Shown here: positions 31,974 through 42,514 of the stretch, piece by piece
Position numbering within the stretch: position 1 is the first letter of the stretch
Layout of the letters: every line of letters begins with the position of its first letter
Source of the DNA: Oscillospiraceae bacterium
GTDB lineage: Bacteria; Bacillota; Clostridia; Oscillospirales; Ruminococcaceae
Length of the DNA: 64,000 nucleotides
Assembly: GCA_021200775.1 (NCBI GenBank)
Contig: JAJQGB010000004.1
Coordinates: forward strand, 248,001-312,000
Direction of reading: 5' to 3'
Notes under the pieces: model-generated
What the model was told of the DNA's origin: nothing
The model's database searches: none
The model's input: only the letters and a program-made list of their open reading frames with translations
Program-made: the position numbers and the translations under genes

Positions 31974-34826
31974 ATGGAAGCCGAAAATCAGACTGTCGGA
32001 AACAATCAGATAGTTATAAAAGGCGCAAGAGAGCACAATCTCAAAAATATAGATGTAACCATTCCAAGAGACAAATTCGTGGTCTTCACCGGTCTTTCCG
32101 GCTCAGGCAAATCGTCACTTGCTTTTGATACGATATTTGCCGACGGTCAGAGAAGGTATATCGAAAGCCTTTCTTCGTATGCGAGAATGTTCCTAGGACA
32201 GATGGACAAACCGGATGTCGACAGCATCGACGGGCTTTCTCCTGCAATCTCCATCGACCAGAAAACCACTTCAAACAATCCACGTTCAACCGTCGGAACT
32301 GTCACCGAAATATACGATTATTTAAGACTCCTCTATGCCAGAATTGGCATTCCTCACTGTCCGGTATGCGGAAGAGAAATCAAAAGGCAATCTGTCGACC
32401 AGATTGTCGACAGAATAATGGAGCTCCCAGAGGGTACCAAAATCCAGCTTCTTGCTCCTATTGTCAGGGGCAGAAAAGGCGAATATGTCAAAGAACTCGA
32501 ACAGCTCAAAAAATCAGGCTATGTCCGTGTCAGAATCGACGGCATCATCTACGACCTAGCCGAAAAAATCAAGCTAGAAAAGAACAAGAAGCACACCATC
32601 GAGGTAGTAGTTGATAGATTAGTAATCAAGCCGGAAATTCGTTCGAGGCTTTCAGGAAGCATTGAGATTGTAACTTCTCTCTCAGGCGGACTGGCGGTCG
32701 TCGACGTAATCGATGGCGAAGAGATGATGTTCTCGCAGAATTATGCCTGCCCCGAGCATGGTGTTTCAATCGAAGAGCTGTCGCCGAGAATGTTCTCATT
32801 CAATAATCCCTACGGTGCTTGCCCCGACTGCACCGGTCTCGGAATGTTTCTACAAGTCGACCCGAAGAAGGTTATCCCGAACGACGAACTGACAATCAGG
32901 CAAGGCGGAATACGAGCCGACGGCTGGAATACCCTCAATGATGACTCTTTCACCATGATTTACTACAATGCCATCAGCGAAAAGTACGGAATTTCTCTCG
33001 ACACGCCAATCAAGGATTTGCCAAAGGATGCAATAGATATATTCCTGTATGGAACCCAGGGACAAAAACTTTCGTTCAAGCGTCCCGAAGAATGGGGCGG
33101 AGGATACTGGATTCAGCCATTTGAGGGAGTCATAAATAATCTTGACAGACGTTATCGTTCATCCGAAAGTGACGCCACAAAGGCAAAAATTGAAGAATAC
33201 ATGAGTGAAGTCAAGTGCAAGACCTGCCACGGCGACCGACTGAAAAAAGAAGTTTTGGGAGTAACAGTAGGCGGATTGAATATTGCCGAACTCTGTAAGC
33301 TCTCGATAAGCGACACTATAGACTTCTTTGATAATCTACAGCTCACCGAGCGTGAGCTACTGATTGCTTCGCAGATTCTGAAAGAAATTAAATCCAGGCT
33401 GGGCTTCTTAAAGAATGTCGGTCTTGATTATCTTTCGTTATCGCGTTCAAGTTCAACACTTTCCGGCGGCGAAAGCCAGCGCATAAGACTTGCAACACAG
33501 ATTGGCTCCTCACTTGTAGGTGTTCTCTATATCCTAGACGAGCCGAGCATCGGTCTTCACCAAAGGGACAATGCCAAGCTGATAGCTTCTCTAAAACGTC
33601 TTAGGGACTTGGGCAATACCCTTATTGTTGTTGAGCACGATGAGGAAACAATGCTTGCAGCTGACTATATCGTCGATGTCGGACCTGGTGCCGGAATTCA
33701 TGGTGGCGAAATCGTCTGCGCAGGAACTCCACAGGACATCATGAACTGCGAACGCTCGATAACAGGCGCTTACCTGAGCGGCAGGAGAAAAATTCCGATT
33801 CCATCCGAACGCAGAAAGGGAAGCGGAGCCAAGCTAAGAGTAATAGGCGCCGCCGAAAACAATCTGCAAAAAATAAACGTAGATTTTCCTCTTGGCACTT
33901 TTACATGCGTAACCGGAGTTTCCGGAAGCGGCAAAAGCTCACTTGTAAACGAAATTCTCTATAAAGAGCTTGCCGTAAAGCTCAATCGGGCGAAGATTGT
34001 TCCTGGAACATTCAAAAAAATTGAGGGACTTGAAAACCTCGACAAGGTAATCAATATCGACCAGTCTCCAATAGGAAGAACGCCGAGGTCTAATCCAGCA
34101 ACATACACCGGCGTATTCAACGATATCAGAGAGCTCTTTGCAATGACCAATGACGCAAAGATGCGTGGCTACACGCAAGGGCGATTCTCCTTTAATGTCA
34201 GAGGTGGCAGATGCGAAGCCTGCGAAGGCGACGGAATCATCAAGATTGAAATGCACTTCCTTCCGGATGTCTACGTTCCTTGCGAAGTCTGCCACGGCTC
34301 ACGCTACAACAGAGAAACCCTCGAAGTCAAGTACAAGGGCAAGAGCATCGCAGACGTACTCGACATGACAATCGAAGAAGCCTGCTCGTTCTTTGAAAAT
34401 ATGCCGAAGATTTACCGAAAAATTAAAACTCTTCGTGACGTAGGCTTGGGCTATCTGAAGTTGGGACAGCCTTCAACAACCCTTTCAGGCGGTGAAGCCC
34501 AGCGAGTCAAGCTTGCAACTGAGCTTTCAAGAAAGGCAACCGGCAGAACAATATATATCCTCGACGAGCCCACAACAGGACTTCATACTGACGATGTCGC
34601 AAGACTCATTGACATGCTTGAACAGCTCTGCGACAACGGCAATACAGTGGTCGTAATCGAACACAACTTAGACGTCATCAAGTGTGCCGATTATATCATC
34701 GACCTGGGACCGGAAGGTGGTTCCGGTGGTGGAACAGTAATCGCAACCGGCACTCCCGAGGAAGTTGCTGAGAATCCGAATTCTTACACCGGGCAATACC
34801 TCAAAAAAGCTCTTGAATGGAGATAA
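31974..34826 (+). CDS. uvrA: Excinuclease ABC subunit A
   Basis: 950 aa DNA-damage sensor with two ABC ATPase modules: Walker [13 protein letters not shown] and [12 protein letters not shown], signatures LSGGESQR and LSGGEAQR, Walker [11 protein letters not shown] and [10 protein letters not shown]. Zinc fingers are [11 protein letters not shown] (first), CPDCTGLG and [27 protein letters not shown] (last). Works with UvrB in repair. AAGGA overlaps the end of uvrB, so translation is coupled. Confidence 0.98.
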   Translation: MEAENQTVGNNQIVIKGAREHNLKNIDVTIPRDKFVVFTGLSGSGKSSLAFDTIFADGQRRYIESLSSYARMFLGQMDKPDVDSIDGLSPAISIDQKTTSNNPRSTVGTVTEIYDYLRLLYARIGIPHCPVCGREIKRQSVDQIVDRIMELPEGTKIQLLAPIVRGRKGEYVKELEQLKKSGYVRVRIDGIIYDLAEKIKLEKNKKHTIEVVVDRLVIKPEIRSRLSGSIEIVTSLSGGLAVVDVIDGEEMMFSQNYACPEHGVSIEELSPRMFSFNNPYGACPDCTGLGMFLQVDPKKVIPNDELTIRQGGIRADGWNTLNDDSFTMIYYNAISEKYGISLDTPIKDLPKDAIDIFLYGTQGQKLSFKRPEEWGGGYWIQPFEGVINNLDRRYRSSESDATKAKIEEYMSEVKCKTCHGDRLKKEVLGVTVGGLNIAELCKLSISDTIDFFDNLQLTERELLIASQILKEIKSRLGFLKNVGLDYLSLSRSSSTLSGGESQRIRLATQIGSSLVGVLYILDEPSIGLHQRDNAKLIASLKRLRDLGNTLIVVEHDEETMLAADYIVDVGPGAGIHGGEIVCAGTPQDIMNCERSITGAYLSGRRKIPIPSERRKGSGAKLRVIGAAENNLQKINVDFPLGTFTCVTGVSGSGKSSLVNEILYKELAVKLNRAKIVPGTFKKIEGLENLDKVINIDQSPIGRTPRSNPATYTGVFNDIRELFAMTNDAKMRGYTQGRFSFNVRGGRCEACEGDGIIKIEMHFLPDVYVPCEVCHGSRYNRETLEVKYKGKSIADVLDMTIEEACSFFENMPKIYRKIKTLRDVGLGYLKLGQPSTTLSGGEAQRVKLATELSRKATGRTIYILDEPTTGLHTDDVARLIDMLEQLCDNGNTVVVIEHNLDVIKCADYIIDLGPEGGSGGGTVIATGTPEEVAENPNSYTGQYLKKALEWR

Positions 34827-34830
34827 AAAT

Positions 34831-34860
34831 AATCCGTCGGTATCCTGCCGACGGATTTTT
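34831..34860 (+). terminator. Terminator of uvrBA
   Basis: ATCCGTCGG / CCGACGGAT perfect stem with TATCCTG loop, then TTTTG. Confidence 0.9.
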
Positions 34861-34874
34861 GTATACAGTAATTA

Positions 34875-35606
34875 TCAGTGCCGTTCGTCCGAATCGAAGG
34901 TCTCACAGAATCTCGCCGCAAATGCAGGTTCTTCACCTGCGGCATACAAGTGTGAAGTGTCTCCAAACGCCGCCATTCTGAATGAAGCTATGCCTTTCTC
35001 GCGTTCCTCAGTGTAAAGAGTAGTGACCGAAGACGGAGCCGCACAGAAATTCTGTCCGAGAACAACGGGGGATATGCTCAGAAGATGCCCGAGTAGCTGG
35101 CACTCGATTCCGAAGTGACAGAAAAGAACGACAGTATCTCTGTTAGGCTCAATGGCATCATAATATCTTCCGTGACGCCTGTAACCGTGCTTCTCCAGAA
35201 GTTCATCCAAGCCATCTGTCACTGCCTTATAGAGAGCAGGGTAGTCGCCCTTCTCCATAAAGTCAACGTGCATGAATTTGTCCTTATCGTAGAGGTCATC
35301 GCACTCTGTAAAGAAGGAGGGCATAAAGTCCCATGTTATAACTGTTTCGCCATCTCTAAGGTACGGTGGCGTTACCTGACAATAATAGAATTCTTTGAGC
35401 CATTCGAGCGTTTCAGCTTCTCTACCCATTTTCTTTAGTGTAAGGGAAGCGGTGTCCTGAGCTCGTCCAAGAGGTGAACAGTAAAAAGCCTTTACATCAA
35501 GTTTTGAGAGCCTTTCACTCAGAAGCTCAGCCTCACGCCAACCTTTTTCGGTGAGTGAATCTATAGAATAATCGGGGTCTGCATGTCTTACAATCAAAAG
35601 CCGCAT
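34875..35606 (-). CDS. Histidine phosphatase superfamily protein
   Basis: 243 aa. Phosphoglycerate mutase-like fold with the catalytic histidine in LLIVRHADPDYS and the second histidine in VVLFCHFGIECQLL; the Arg of the pocket is in SPLGRAQDTA. It is probably a small-molecule or sugar phosphatase; substrate cannot be told. Monocistronic with its own promoter; the uvrA terminator converges on it. Confidence 0.9.
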   Translation of the reverse strand: MRLLIVRHADPDYSIDSLTEKGWREAELLSERLSKLDVKAFYCSPLGRAQDTASLTLKKMGREAETLEWLKEFYYCQVTPPYLRDGETVITWDFMPSFFTECDDLYDKDKFMHVDFMEKGDYPALYKAVTDGLDELLEKHGYRRHGRYYDAIEPNRDTVVLFCHFGIECQLLGHLLSISPVVLGQNFCAAPSSVTTLYTEEREKGIASFRMAAFGDTSHLYAAGEEPAFAARFCETFDSDERH

Positions 35607-35636
35607 ATTTATTCTCCTTTGAAATTTGTCAAAGAG

Positions 35637-35665
35637 ATTGTATCACAATATCCGAAGAATTACAA
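35637..35665 (-). promoter_or_regulatory. Promoter of the histidine phosphatase gene
   Basis: Minus strand TTGTAA, 17-bp spacer, TACAAT; AAAGGAG ribosome site follows. Confidence 0.65.
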
Positions 35666-35667
35666 GT

Positions 35668-35700
35668 AAAAAAGAGCCCCGAGAATTAATCTCAGGGCTA
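35668..35700 (-). terminator. Terminator of perR-rubrerythrin
   Basis: Minus strand AGCCCTGAGA / TTCTCGGGGCT followed by CTTTTTT. Confidence 0.85.
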
Positions 35701-35712
35701 TGGGGAAGTGAA

Positions 35713-36246
35713 TCAGTAGTTTTCTTTTCTTACTTCAAAGAAGCTTCCGGGATGAGCGCAAACGGGGCATACAGCCGGAGCCTTCTTGCCGATGACGAGA
35801 TGTCCGCAGTTGCGACACTCCCACATGGTCTCTTCGCTCTTCTCAAATACCTTCTGCATCTCGACATTGTCAAGAAGCTTTAAGTATCTCTCTTCGTGAG
35901 CTTTCTCAATTTCGCCGACCATTCTGAACTGAGCGGCAAGAACCTTGAAGCCTTCTTCTTCTGCTTCCTTGGCAAATGTAGCGTACATGTCAGTCCACTC
36001 ATAATTTTCGCCCTCAGCGGCAGCCTTCAGGTTCTCGGGAGTAGAGCCGATTCCGTCAAGAGCCTTGAACCAAAGCTTTGCGTGCTCCTTCTCGTTCTCA
36101 GCAGTCTTGAGGAAAATCTCAGCAATCTGCTCATAGCCTTCCTTCTTCGCAACAGAAGCGAAGTATGTATACTTATTTCTTGCCTGAGACTCTCCGGCAA
36201 ATGCAGTCATAAGATTCTGTTCAGTTTTTGTTCCTTTAAGTTCCAT
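35713..36246 (-). CDS. rbr: Rubrerythrin
   Basis: 177 aa peroxide-reducing protein of anaerobes. N-terminal ferritin-like diiron domain with ExxH motifs ([39 protein letters not shown]) and a C-terminal rubredoxin-like FeS4 site ([10 protein letters not shown] ... [11 protein letters not shown]). AAAGGAG before the ATG. It lies 50 bases after perR with no terminator between, so it is very likely co-transcribed with and derepressed by PerR under peroxide stress. Confidence 0.97.
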   Translation of the reverse strand: MELKGTKTEQNLMTAFAGESQARNKYTYFASVAKKEGYEQIAEIFLKTAENEKEHAKLWFKALDGIGSTPENLKAAAEGENYEWTDMYATFAKEAEEEGFKVLAAQFRMVGEIEKAHEERYLKLLDNVEMQKVFEKSEETMWECRNCGHLVIGKKAPAVCPVCAHPGSFFEVRKENY

Positions 36247-36296
36247 TTCGAGTTCTCCTTTGATTTTAGATTTTTATTTTATATTACACGGCAGTC

Positions 36297-36683
36297 TTAC
36301 AAACTGTCGTCAGTAACCGGATTTTTCCGTCTGCAATCATCGCAGATGTAGTGAGCATTGACGTCATAATAGATAAGATTTACTCCGAGTCTCGAAGAAA
36401 GCTCTTCTCCAATATCGTCAATAGGGAAGTCGTCGACTTTGCCACAGGAATTGCAGATAAGATGCCCATGAGGCATAAAAGACTTATCGTAACAATCGGA
36501 AAATCCACGAAGGCTTATCAGCCTTATTTCTTTATCCTCACAGAGCTTGCCCAAGTTGCGATACACCGTTCCGAGTGCGATATTGGGCATACTCTTTCTC
36601 GCCTCGGTAAAGATTTCCTCGGCGGTGAGGTGGCGTTCGGAGTTATATATAATCTCCTTTATCAGTTTGCGCTGTTTTGTCAT
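36297..36683 (-). CDS. perR: Fur-family peroxide regulator PerR
   Basis: 128 aa from ATG 36683 (MTKQRKLIKEIIY). Fur fold: winged helix with LGTVYRNLGKLCEDKEI, and the zinc site CNSCGK / CDDCRR. The regulatory site has Asp six residues before the histidines (YDKSFMPHGH), as in PerR rather than Glu as in Fur. Track start 36746 would fall in its own promoter. A PerR-like box overlaps the promoter, and rubrerythrin follows, both expected for PerR. Confidence 0.9.
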   Translation of the reverse strand: MTKQRKLIKEIIYNSERHLTAEEIFTEARKSMPNIALGTVYRNLGKLCEDKEIRLISLRGFSDCYDKSFMPHGHLICNSCGKVDDFPIDDIGEELSSRLGVNLIYYDVNAHYICDDCRRKNPVTDDSL

Positions 36684-36698
36684 GCTCATCACCAAAAT

Positions 36699-36713
36699 TA
36701 AGAATGATTCTTG
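36699..36713 (-). promoter_or_regulatory. PerR box
   Basis: AAGAAT-G-ATTCTT, a perfect 6-1-6 palindrome (7-1-7 with one flank imperfect), between the -10 and the perR start; Clostridia PerR boxes have this form. Implies autoregulation. Confidence 0.75.
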
Positions 36714-36717
36714 ATTT

Positions 36718-36746
36718 ATAATAGCATAAGAAAGCATATCTGTCAA
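36718..36746 (-). promoter_or_regulatory. Promoter of perR-rbr
   Basis: Minus strand TTGACA, 17-bp spacer, TATTAT. Confidence 0.8.
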
Positions 36747-36812
36747 GTGCTTTTACGAATATTTTTGAGAAAATCTTTTCTCTAGTTAGCAGATATTGTC
36801 GACATAAAGCTC

Positions 36813-36841
36813 TTGTAATATTGCTCGGAAAATGTTATAAT
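36813..36841 (+). promoter_or_regulatory. Promoter of the GHL10 protein genes
   Basis: TTGTAA, 17-bp spacer, TATAAT, 53 bases before the ATG; GGGAGG ribosome site. Confidence 0.75.
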
Positions 36842-36894
36842 CGTATCTATCAACGTCAACTCGTCGATGTGCATGACTATTTCGGGAGGTTAAG

Positions 36895-38625
36895 ATGAGA
36901 AAATCTGTACTGCTCTTCACACTCATTTTCACTGTTCTGACTCTCACATCCTGCACTCAAAGAGCTTCAGTTGAAGATACAGCAGGCTCTATAACTATTG
37001 AGACCTATGCATCTGTATCCACTCAGACTGCTACTTCTGAAAGTGAAACAGCGCCGGTATACTCAACAATTGAGCCTTCCGAATCAGCCGTTACTACTGC
37101 ACCTGAAAGCACTTCTGAAACAACGGCGGTTGTCGAAACCGAAGTATCAGTGGACTATACCATAACTGATTACGAGGCTACAATGTATGCCATTAACTCG
37201 GTAAATGTAAGAGCGCTTCCTGACGCAGACAGTGATAGAATCGGTCATCTTGACAAAGGCGACAGCGTCAATGTTACCGGAATTGTCTCAAACGGCTGGT
37301 ACAGAATCGAATTTAAGAATGGCGAATATTTCGTAAATGGCAGATATCTTTCAGATATCTATGAAGAAGATGAGGAAACAACCACGGTAGCCACAACAAC
37401 CGCAACTACAGCCGCCACTACAATTACGACAACTATCTCAGAAATAACCACTACAGCCACAATCGATGAGGATGTAGACATTGCCGACGAAGTGGACGTC
37501 GACGAAATCGTTTCACAGCTTGGGACAAGCAGTTACACAGCGCTCAACTATTCCACAGTTAAAGCCGTTTGGTTTGCATATCTCGACATAGACACAATGC
37601 TTGCAGGAGCTACTGAGGCGGAGTTTACAAATTCCATCTCTGAGGCGTTCTCCTATGTAGCATCACTTGGTTTTAACACCGTTTACGTTCACGTCAGGGC
37701 ATTCGGCGACGCATACTATTATTCCGATTACTATGCTTTCACATCTGCATATTCCGGAACAGTAGGGGACAAGCCGTCATATGACCCACTTGAAATAATG
37801 ATTACGGAAGCCCATAAGCTCGGGCTTTCGTTCCATGCGTGGGTAAATCCCATGAGGACAACTACCAAGAAGAATCTCGAAGCTATGAGTTCTTCGTACA
37901 CGTTGAAGCAGTGGTACTCTTCAAGCTCCACTAACGGAACATATCTCGTATATGACAGCGATACCGGCTACTACTGGCTGAGTCCGGCATATTCGGCAGT
38001 CAGAGAGCTCATCTGCGCCGGAATTGCGGAGATAGTATCAAACTACGATGTCGACGGAATACATATAGACGACTATTTCTATCCCACAACAGACGAATCT
38101 TTTGATAAACTAGCGTTTTCTGTTTCGGGTAGCAGTGATTTAGCCCAGTGGCGAAGAGACACCGTCAGCCAGCTCGTCAAAGAGATTTACTCTACGGTGA
38201 AATCCTGCAATTCAAGTGTTTTGTTTGGAGTTTCTCCACAGGGAAATCTCAGCAACAACTTAAACAAGCTCTATGCTGATGTTGAACTCTGGTGCTCAAC
38301 AACAGGATATCTTGACTATATTGTCCCGCAAATTTATTACGGATATACAGGAAGCCTGCCGTTCGATACAACTGCCGTTCAGTGGGATTCTATCGTTACA
38401 AGCTCGTCTGTCAAGCTCATTTGCGGAATCGCCGCTTATAAGGTAGGAACAACAACCGAATGGAGCTCCGGCAGTATGCTTTCAAAACAGACAGATTATA
38501 TTTCAACACTTTCCGGCTATTCCGGATGTGCTTACTATAGGTATAGATCATTAATTGCCGATTCGTCTGACACTCTCCTTGCAGGAGAAATCGCAAGCCT
38601 CATCAAGTCTCTCGCCGGACTGTAG
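36895..38625 (+). CDS. Lipoprotein with SH3 domain and GHL10-type glycoside hydrolase-like domain
   Basis: 576 aa. Signal peptide with lipobox LTSCT, Ser/Thr linker, a bacterial SH3 domain (SVNVRALPDADSDRIGHLDK, WYRIEF) at about 105-155, a Thr-rich linker, then a TIM-barrel GHL10/DUF187 domain (VWFAYLDIDTML, NTVYVHVRAFGDAYYYS, FHAWVNPMRTT, DVDGIHIDDYFYP, YIVPQIYYGYTG). SH3 domains of this kind bind cell wall. GHL10 proteins are thought to act on peptidoglycan or its glycans; the reaction is not established. Followed 24 bases later by a related GHL10-amidase protein. Confidence 0.9.
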   Translation: MRKSVLLFTLIFTVLTLTSCTQRASVEDTAGSITIETYASVSTQTATSESETAPVYSTIEPSESAVTTAPESTSETTAVVETEVSVDYTITDYEATMYAINSVNVRALPDADSDRIGHLDKGDSVNVTGIVSNGWYRIEFKNGEYFVNGRYLSDIYEEDEETTTVATTTATTAATTITTTISEITTTATIDEDVDIADEVDVDEIVSQLGTSSYTALNYSTVKAVWFAYLDIDTMLAGATEAEFTNSISEAFSYVASLGFNTVYVHVRAFGDAYYYSDYYAFTSAYSGTVGDKPSYDPLEIMITEAHKLGLSFHAWVNPMRTTTKKNLEAMSSSYTLKQWYSSSSTNGTYLVYDSDTGYYWLSPAYSAVRELICAGIAEIVSNYDVDGIHIDDYFYPTTDESFDKLAFSVSGSSDLAQWRRDTVSQLVKEIYSTVKSCNSSVLFGVSPQGNLSNNLNKLYADVELWCSTTGYLDYIVPQIYYGYTGSLPFDTTAVQWDSIVTSSSVKLICGIAAYKVGTTTEWSSGSMLSKQTDYISTLSGYSGCAYYRYRSLIADSSDTLLAGEIASLIKSLAGL

Positions 38626-38649
38626 TCCGGTTTACCTAAAGGTGAACTC

Positions 38650-41595
38650 ATGAAAAAAACTCTTTCCGTTTTATTATCTCTGGTACTTCTATTTACAACA
38701 GTCTTTCCGTATAGCGGAACGGCTTTGATTGTGTTTGCCGACGACGAAATTTCTGAAGAAGAGACTGTAGAAACCACTGAAACCGCCGAGATAATCACAG
38801 CCGCAACTGCTGAGGACGTCTTTTCATTTCCTGACGATATGCGGGCTACTTACATAACCATCGGTTACGACTTCTTCACTGATATAGACCAGACGGCAGA
38901 TGTCACTTCGGAAGAAATAAACGAAATTTTCTCGAATTTAGAGAGCTACGGCTTCAACACAATTATCATCAATACGAGCTATGAAGGCGTTATATACTAT
39001 GAAATTGACGCAAAAGTTTATCTGAACGGCTCGCCACTGGACATGCTTATTGAGACGGCAAGAAGTCTCAATTACTACGTCTATATCACCTTTGATTTGG
39101 GAGACGCAATAGAGGCAAACGAACTCGAAACAGTTAGCGACAGAATCGATTATCTCTCGCAATGTGCCCACAAGCTCACAAATAAATATCTCATCGACGG
39201 AATTTTAATTGACGGTTACTACGCCGATATCGATGAAAACAGCTACGAGAATTATCTTAAATACGGTTCAGGAATAGGTTATGAAAACTGGCTTTTAGAT
39301 AACAGCGAATACATATTCAAGCTCGTCAGCAACGCCATTCACTCTACCAGCAATACTGTAGCTGTAGGTTTAGCCGCTACAAACGCTTGGATGAACGATG
39401 GAAATAATCCCGAAGGCTCCGATACAAAGGACGATTTCGAGGCTCTGGCAGATGGATATTCCGACACAAGGGCTTATGTTCAAAATGGCTATGCCGATTT
39501 TGTTATTGTAACTTGCTACGGCGGGCTTCAATCGGTTGAACTCAACTTTACAAGCATTATCTCATGGTGGAATGAGCTTGCCGAAGCAAACGATATTCCG
39601 ATGTTCATAAGCCATGCAAATGACAGAATAAGTACTTCTGATACCTCCTGGGCTTCCGACCAGATTCTGAAACAATTAGAAGAGTGTGCCGACTATTCGG
39701 CGTATCAGGGAAGTGTCTTCCGCTCTTATGAATCACTCGTTAAAAACGTCGGAAGCAGTACCGATGCACTTGTCAAGTACTATGACGGTCTCATCGACAC
39801 TGATTCTCTCTATACACAATTAGAGATGGTTCTTCCCACGAAGACAAACTATACAACATACGAAACTACCGTCAAATTCCAAGGCACCTACGACTCCAAC
39901 TTCGACGTATACTTCAACGGCGATATTATAACACTTAACGAAGCAGGCAACTTCTACTTTGAGGAAGAGCTTGAAGTCGGTGTGAACACATTTACCTTCC
40001 AGAATAAAGCCAACACCGTAACCTACAAGATTACCCGTAAAGTAGACGTTATCCAGTCGGTTGAGCCGGAAGAGGGAACAACCATGAACGTCGAAGGCTC
40101 GACGAAGATTTCGATTAGCGTAACCGCATACTCAGGTTCTACTGTTACGGCAACCCTGGATGGCAAGACTATCACCCTCACTGAGCAGACATCAGGTTCT
40201 GATGACCTCGACGAAAACTCCAGCTACGCTATATTCACCGGTTACCTCGAAGCGCCGGAAGGAATTGTTGGCGAAGAGCAGGATTTGGGCTACATCTATA
40301 TCAGCGGCAACTACAGGGATCTCAGTTATGAAGATGTTACAGCGGCAAAAGTCATTGTTAATGCAATTTCTCCGACAGCCGAAGCTACTCAGCTTGTTGT
40401 TGTAAAGAATGATAATACTTTAGCTTATGACTACTACACGACCGATGCGGTCGCAGTTCCTACTTCTCCGAGACTCCCGGCAGGAACAATTGACGTGCTT
40501 GTAAACGAAGTCACATACAGCGTCACTTCTGAAGGCGTAAGCCAGACCGTCAAGTACTATCTGACCGGTTCGGGACTCCGACTGAAAGCTTCCGACTGCA
40601 CACTTGTCGACGGCTATACAATCGTAAACAACTCGATAGCTTCAACGGCTTCGTACCAGAATAGCGATGGCGACACGGTTCTGACGTTCAATCTCGATTA
40701 CCAGACACCATTTACTATTTCCTATTCGCCGCTGACGTTCGGAACTGGAGTAAGCGGAACATACTCAGTAAGCAGTTTCAGCGCAGACTATGTCATAATC
40801 ACGTTTGACTACGTCACAAGCTATATAGGGCTTCCGACATTCAGTTCCGATTCACTGTTCAGCAGTGCCGAATGGCAGACGGTGACGGTAAACGGTGAGA
40901 CAAAGATACAGTTGAAACTGAAGCTCAGAAAGAGTGGAGTATTCGCCGGATATTCAGCAGATTATGACGATGCTGGAAACCTGACATTCACATTCAACGG
41001 CTATAATTCAACCCTTGCCGGTGCCGTAATTGTTGTCGACCCGGGACATGGATACAATACTAGTTCTACTACTCTGGACCCGGGCGCAGTAGGACATGTT
41101 GTAGAAAGAGTAATAAACCTTGCAATCGCCAAGCTTCTTGTTTCAAAACTTCAAGCCGCAGGTGCAACCGTTTTCATGATTCCGAGTGACACGACATACA
41201 TCAGTGTTTACGACCGCTCGGAATATGCCAGAAAATATGACCCCGACCTATATATCTCAATACACTGCAATAGCGTGACAAACGGAGAAGGAGTGCGAGG
41301 AGTTGAAGCCTACTACTTCACGCCATTCTCAGAGCCGATTGCCAGCCTTGTAGCGGAAAAAATGGCAGAATACTACGAGGATTATGTCTATAAAGACGGC
41401 AAGAGCCGGAACAGAGGAGCGAAATATAACTACTTTGCTGTAACTCTTGAACAGGAATTTCCGTCAATCTTAGTCGAGTGTGGCTTCGTCACAGACTATA
41501 CAGAAGCTATGGCACTCAACGATTCTACAGTGCAAAGTGGACTTGCGGACGCTATTGTCGAAGCAATTGAAGAATACTTTGCCGCAAATCGATGA
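38650..41595 (+). CDS. GHL10-like and N-acetylmuramoyl-L-alanine amidase fusion
   Basis: 981 aa secreted cell-wall enzyme. Signal peptide (KTLSVLLSLVLLFTTVFPYSGTA), GHL10-like barrel (MRATYITIGYDFFTDI, NTIIINTSYEG, IDGILIDGYYAD), about 400 residues of beta-rich Ig-like regions, then a C-terminal Amidase_3 domain with zinc ligands: His in VVDPGHGYN, Glu in VGHVVERVINLA, His in YISIHCNS, and catalytic Glu in ILVECGF. The domain cleaves the bond between MurNAc and the stem peptide. The fusion suggests the GHL10 domain also works on peptidoglycan. Co-transcribed with the SH3-GHL10 lipoprotein. Confidence 0.92.
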   Translation: MKKTLSVLLSLVLLFTTVFPYSGTALIVFADDEISEEETVETTETAEIITAATAEDVFSFPDDMRATYITIGYDFFTDIDQTADVTSEEINEIFSNLESYGFNTIIINTSYEGVIYYEIDAKVYLNGSPLDMLIETARSLNYYVYITFDLGDAIEANELETVSDRIDYLSQCAHKLTNKYLIDGILIDGYYADIDENSYENYLKYGSGIGYENWLLDNSEYIFKLVSNAIHSTSNTVAVGLAATNAWMNDGNNPEGSDTKDDFEALADGYSDTRAYVQNGYADFVIVTCYGGLQSVELNFTSIISWWNELAEANDIPMFISHANDRISTSDTSWASDQILKQLEECADYSAYQGSVFRSYESLVKNVGSSTDALVKYYDGLIDTDSLYTQLEMVLPTKTNYTTYETTVKFQGTYDSNFDVYFNGDIITLNEAGNFYFEEELEVGVNTFTFQNKANTVTYKITRKVDVIQSVEPEEGTTMNVEGSTKISISVTAYSGSTVTATLDGKTITLTEQTSGSDDLDENSSYAIFTGYLEAPEGIVGEEQDLGYIYISGNYRDLSYEDVTAAKVIVNAISPTAEATQLVVVKNDNTLAYDYYTTDAVAVPTSPRLPAGTIDVLVNEVTYSVTSEGVSQTVKYYLTGSGLRLKASDCTLVDGYTIVNNSIASTASYQNSDGDTVLTFNLDYQTPFTISYSPLTFGTGVSGTYSVSSFSADYVIITFDYVTSYIGLPTFSSDSLFSSAEWQTVTVNGETKIQLKLKLRKSGVFAGYSADYDDAGNLTFTFNGYNSTLAGAVIVVDPGHGYNTSSTTLDPGAVGHVVERVINLAIAKLLVSKLQAAGATVFMIPSDTTYISVYDRSEYARKYDPDLYISIHCNSVTNGEGVRGVEAYYFTPFSEPIASLVAEKMAEYYEDYVYKDGKSRNRGAKYNYFAVTLEQEFPSILVECGFVTDYTEAMALNDSTVQSGLADAIVEAIEEYFAANR

Positions 41596-41602
41596 AAAAT
41601 AC

Positions 41603-41631
41603 TTGAAATCCTGCGATGTATGTTGTATAAT
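41603..41631 (+). promoter_or_regulatory. Promoter of nfnAB
   Basis: TTGAAA, 17-bp spacer, TATAAT, starting 8 bases after the amidase stop. Confidence 0.85.
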
Positions 41632-41665
41632 AGCAGGTAATAAGGTTTCCAAAGGAGGACTAACC

Positions 41666-42514
41666 GTGTATAAAATTTTAGAAAAACGCGAGCTCAATGA
41701 TTCAGTTACACTCATGGTGATAGACGCTCCGCTGATTGCCAAAAAGGTAAAAGCCGGACAGTTTATCATCTTCAGAACTGATGAGATGGGCGAAAGAATC
41801 CCGCTGACCGTAGCAGACTACGACCGCGAGAAGGGGACAATCACAATCATCTTCCAGAAGGTCGGAAAATCGACTTATCAGCTCGGCACAATGGAGCAGG
41901 GCGACAGCATCCTTGACGTAGTAGGACCGCTTGGCGTTGCTTCAGAGTTTGGCGAAAATGTCAAGCACGCCTGCGTTATTGGCGGCGGTGTTGGTTGCGC
42001 TATAGCATATCCTTCTGCAAAGGCACTTCATAACATGGGCGTTAAGGTTGACATTATCGCCGGTTTCAGAAGCAAGGACATCGTTATCCTTGAAGATGAG
42101 ATGAAAGCTGTCTGCGACAATTATTACATCACAACTGACGACGGTACTTACGGCAAGAAGGGCTTTGTCACAAACCAGCTTCAGGAACTCATTGATAACG
42201 GCGAGCAGTATGACCTCGTTATCGCAATCGGTCCTGTTCCTATGATGAAGTTCGTCTGCGGCGTTACCCGTCCTTACAATATCAAGACTATGGTTTCCCT
42301 CAATCCTATCATGATTGACGGCACCGGAATGTGTGGCGGATGCAGAGTTACTGTTGGCGGCAAGACCAAGTATGCTTGCGTTGACGGTCCTGACTTCGAC
42401 GGATTTGAAGTTGACTTCAACGAGCTTATGAGAAGAAACTCTGCTTACAGAGAGCAGGAAGCTCACGATAAAGAACACATTTGCAGATTAACAGGAGGAG
42501 TCAGACATGCCTAA
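41666..42514 (+). CDS. nfnA: NfnA-type FAD/2Fe-2S subunit (NADH-dependent ferredoxin:NADP oxidoreductase alpha)
   Basis: 282 aa from GTG 41666, set by AAAGGAGG; the track start lies in the amidase gene. FAD-binding barrel (QFIIFRTDEMGERIPLTVAD), NAD-binding region (CVIGGGVGCAIAYPSAKAL) and C-terminal 2Fe-2S cysteines (GTGMCGGCRVTVGGKTKYACVDGP). With the next gene it forms the electron-bifurcating NfnAB complex that links NADH, NADPH and ferredoxin pools in anaerobes. Related to dihydroorotate dehydrogenase PyrK, but the partner argues for NfnA. Confidence 0.93.
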   Translation: MYKILEKRELNDSVTLMVIDAPLIAKKVKAGQFIIFRTDEMGERIPLTVADYDREKGTITIIFQKVGKSTYQLGTMEQGDSILDVVGPLGVASEFGENVKHACVIGGGVGCAIAYPSAKALHNMGVKVDIIAGFRSKDIVILEDEMKAVCDNYYITTDDGTYGKKGFVTNQLQELIDNGEQYDLVIAIGPVPMMKFVCGVTRPYNIKTMVSLNPIMIDGTGMCGGCRVTVGGKTKYACVDGPDFDGFEVDFNELMRRNSAYREQEAHDKEHICRLTGGVRHA

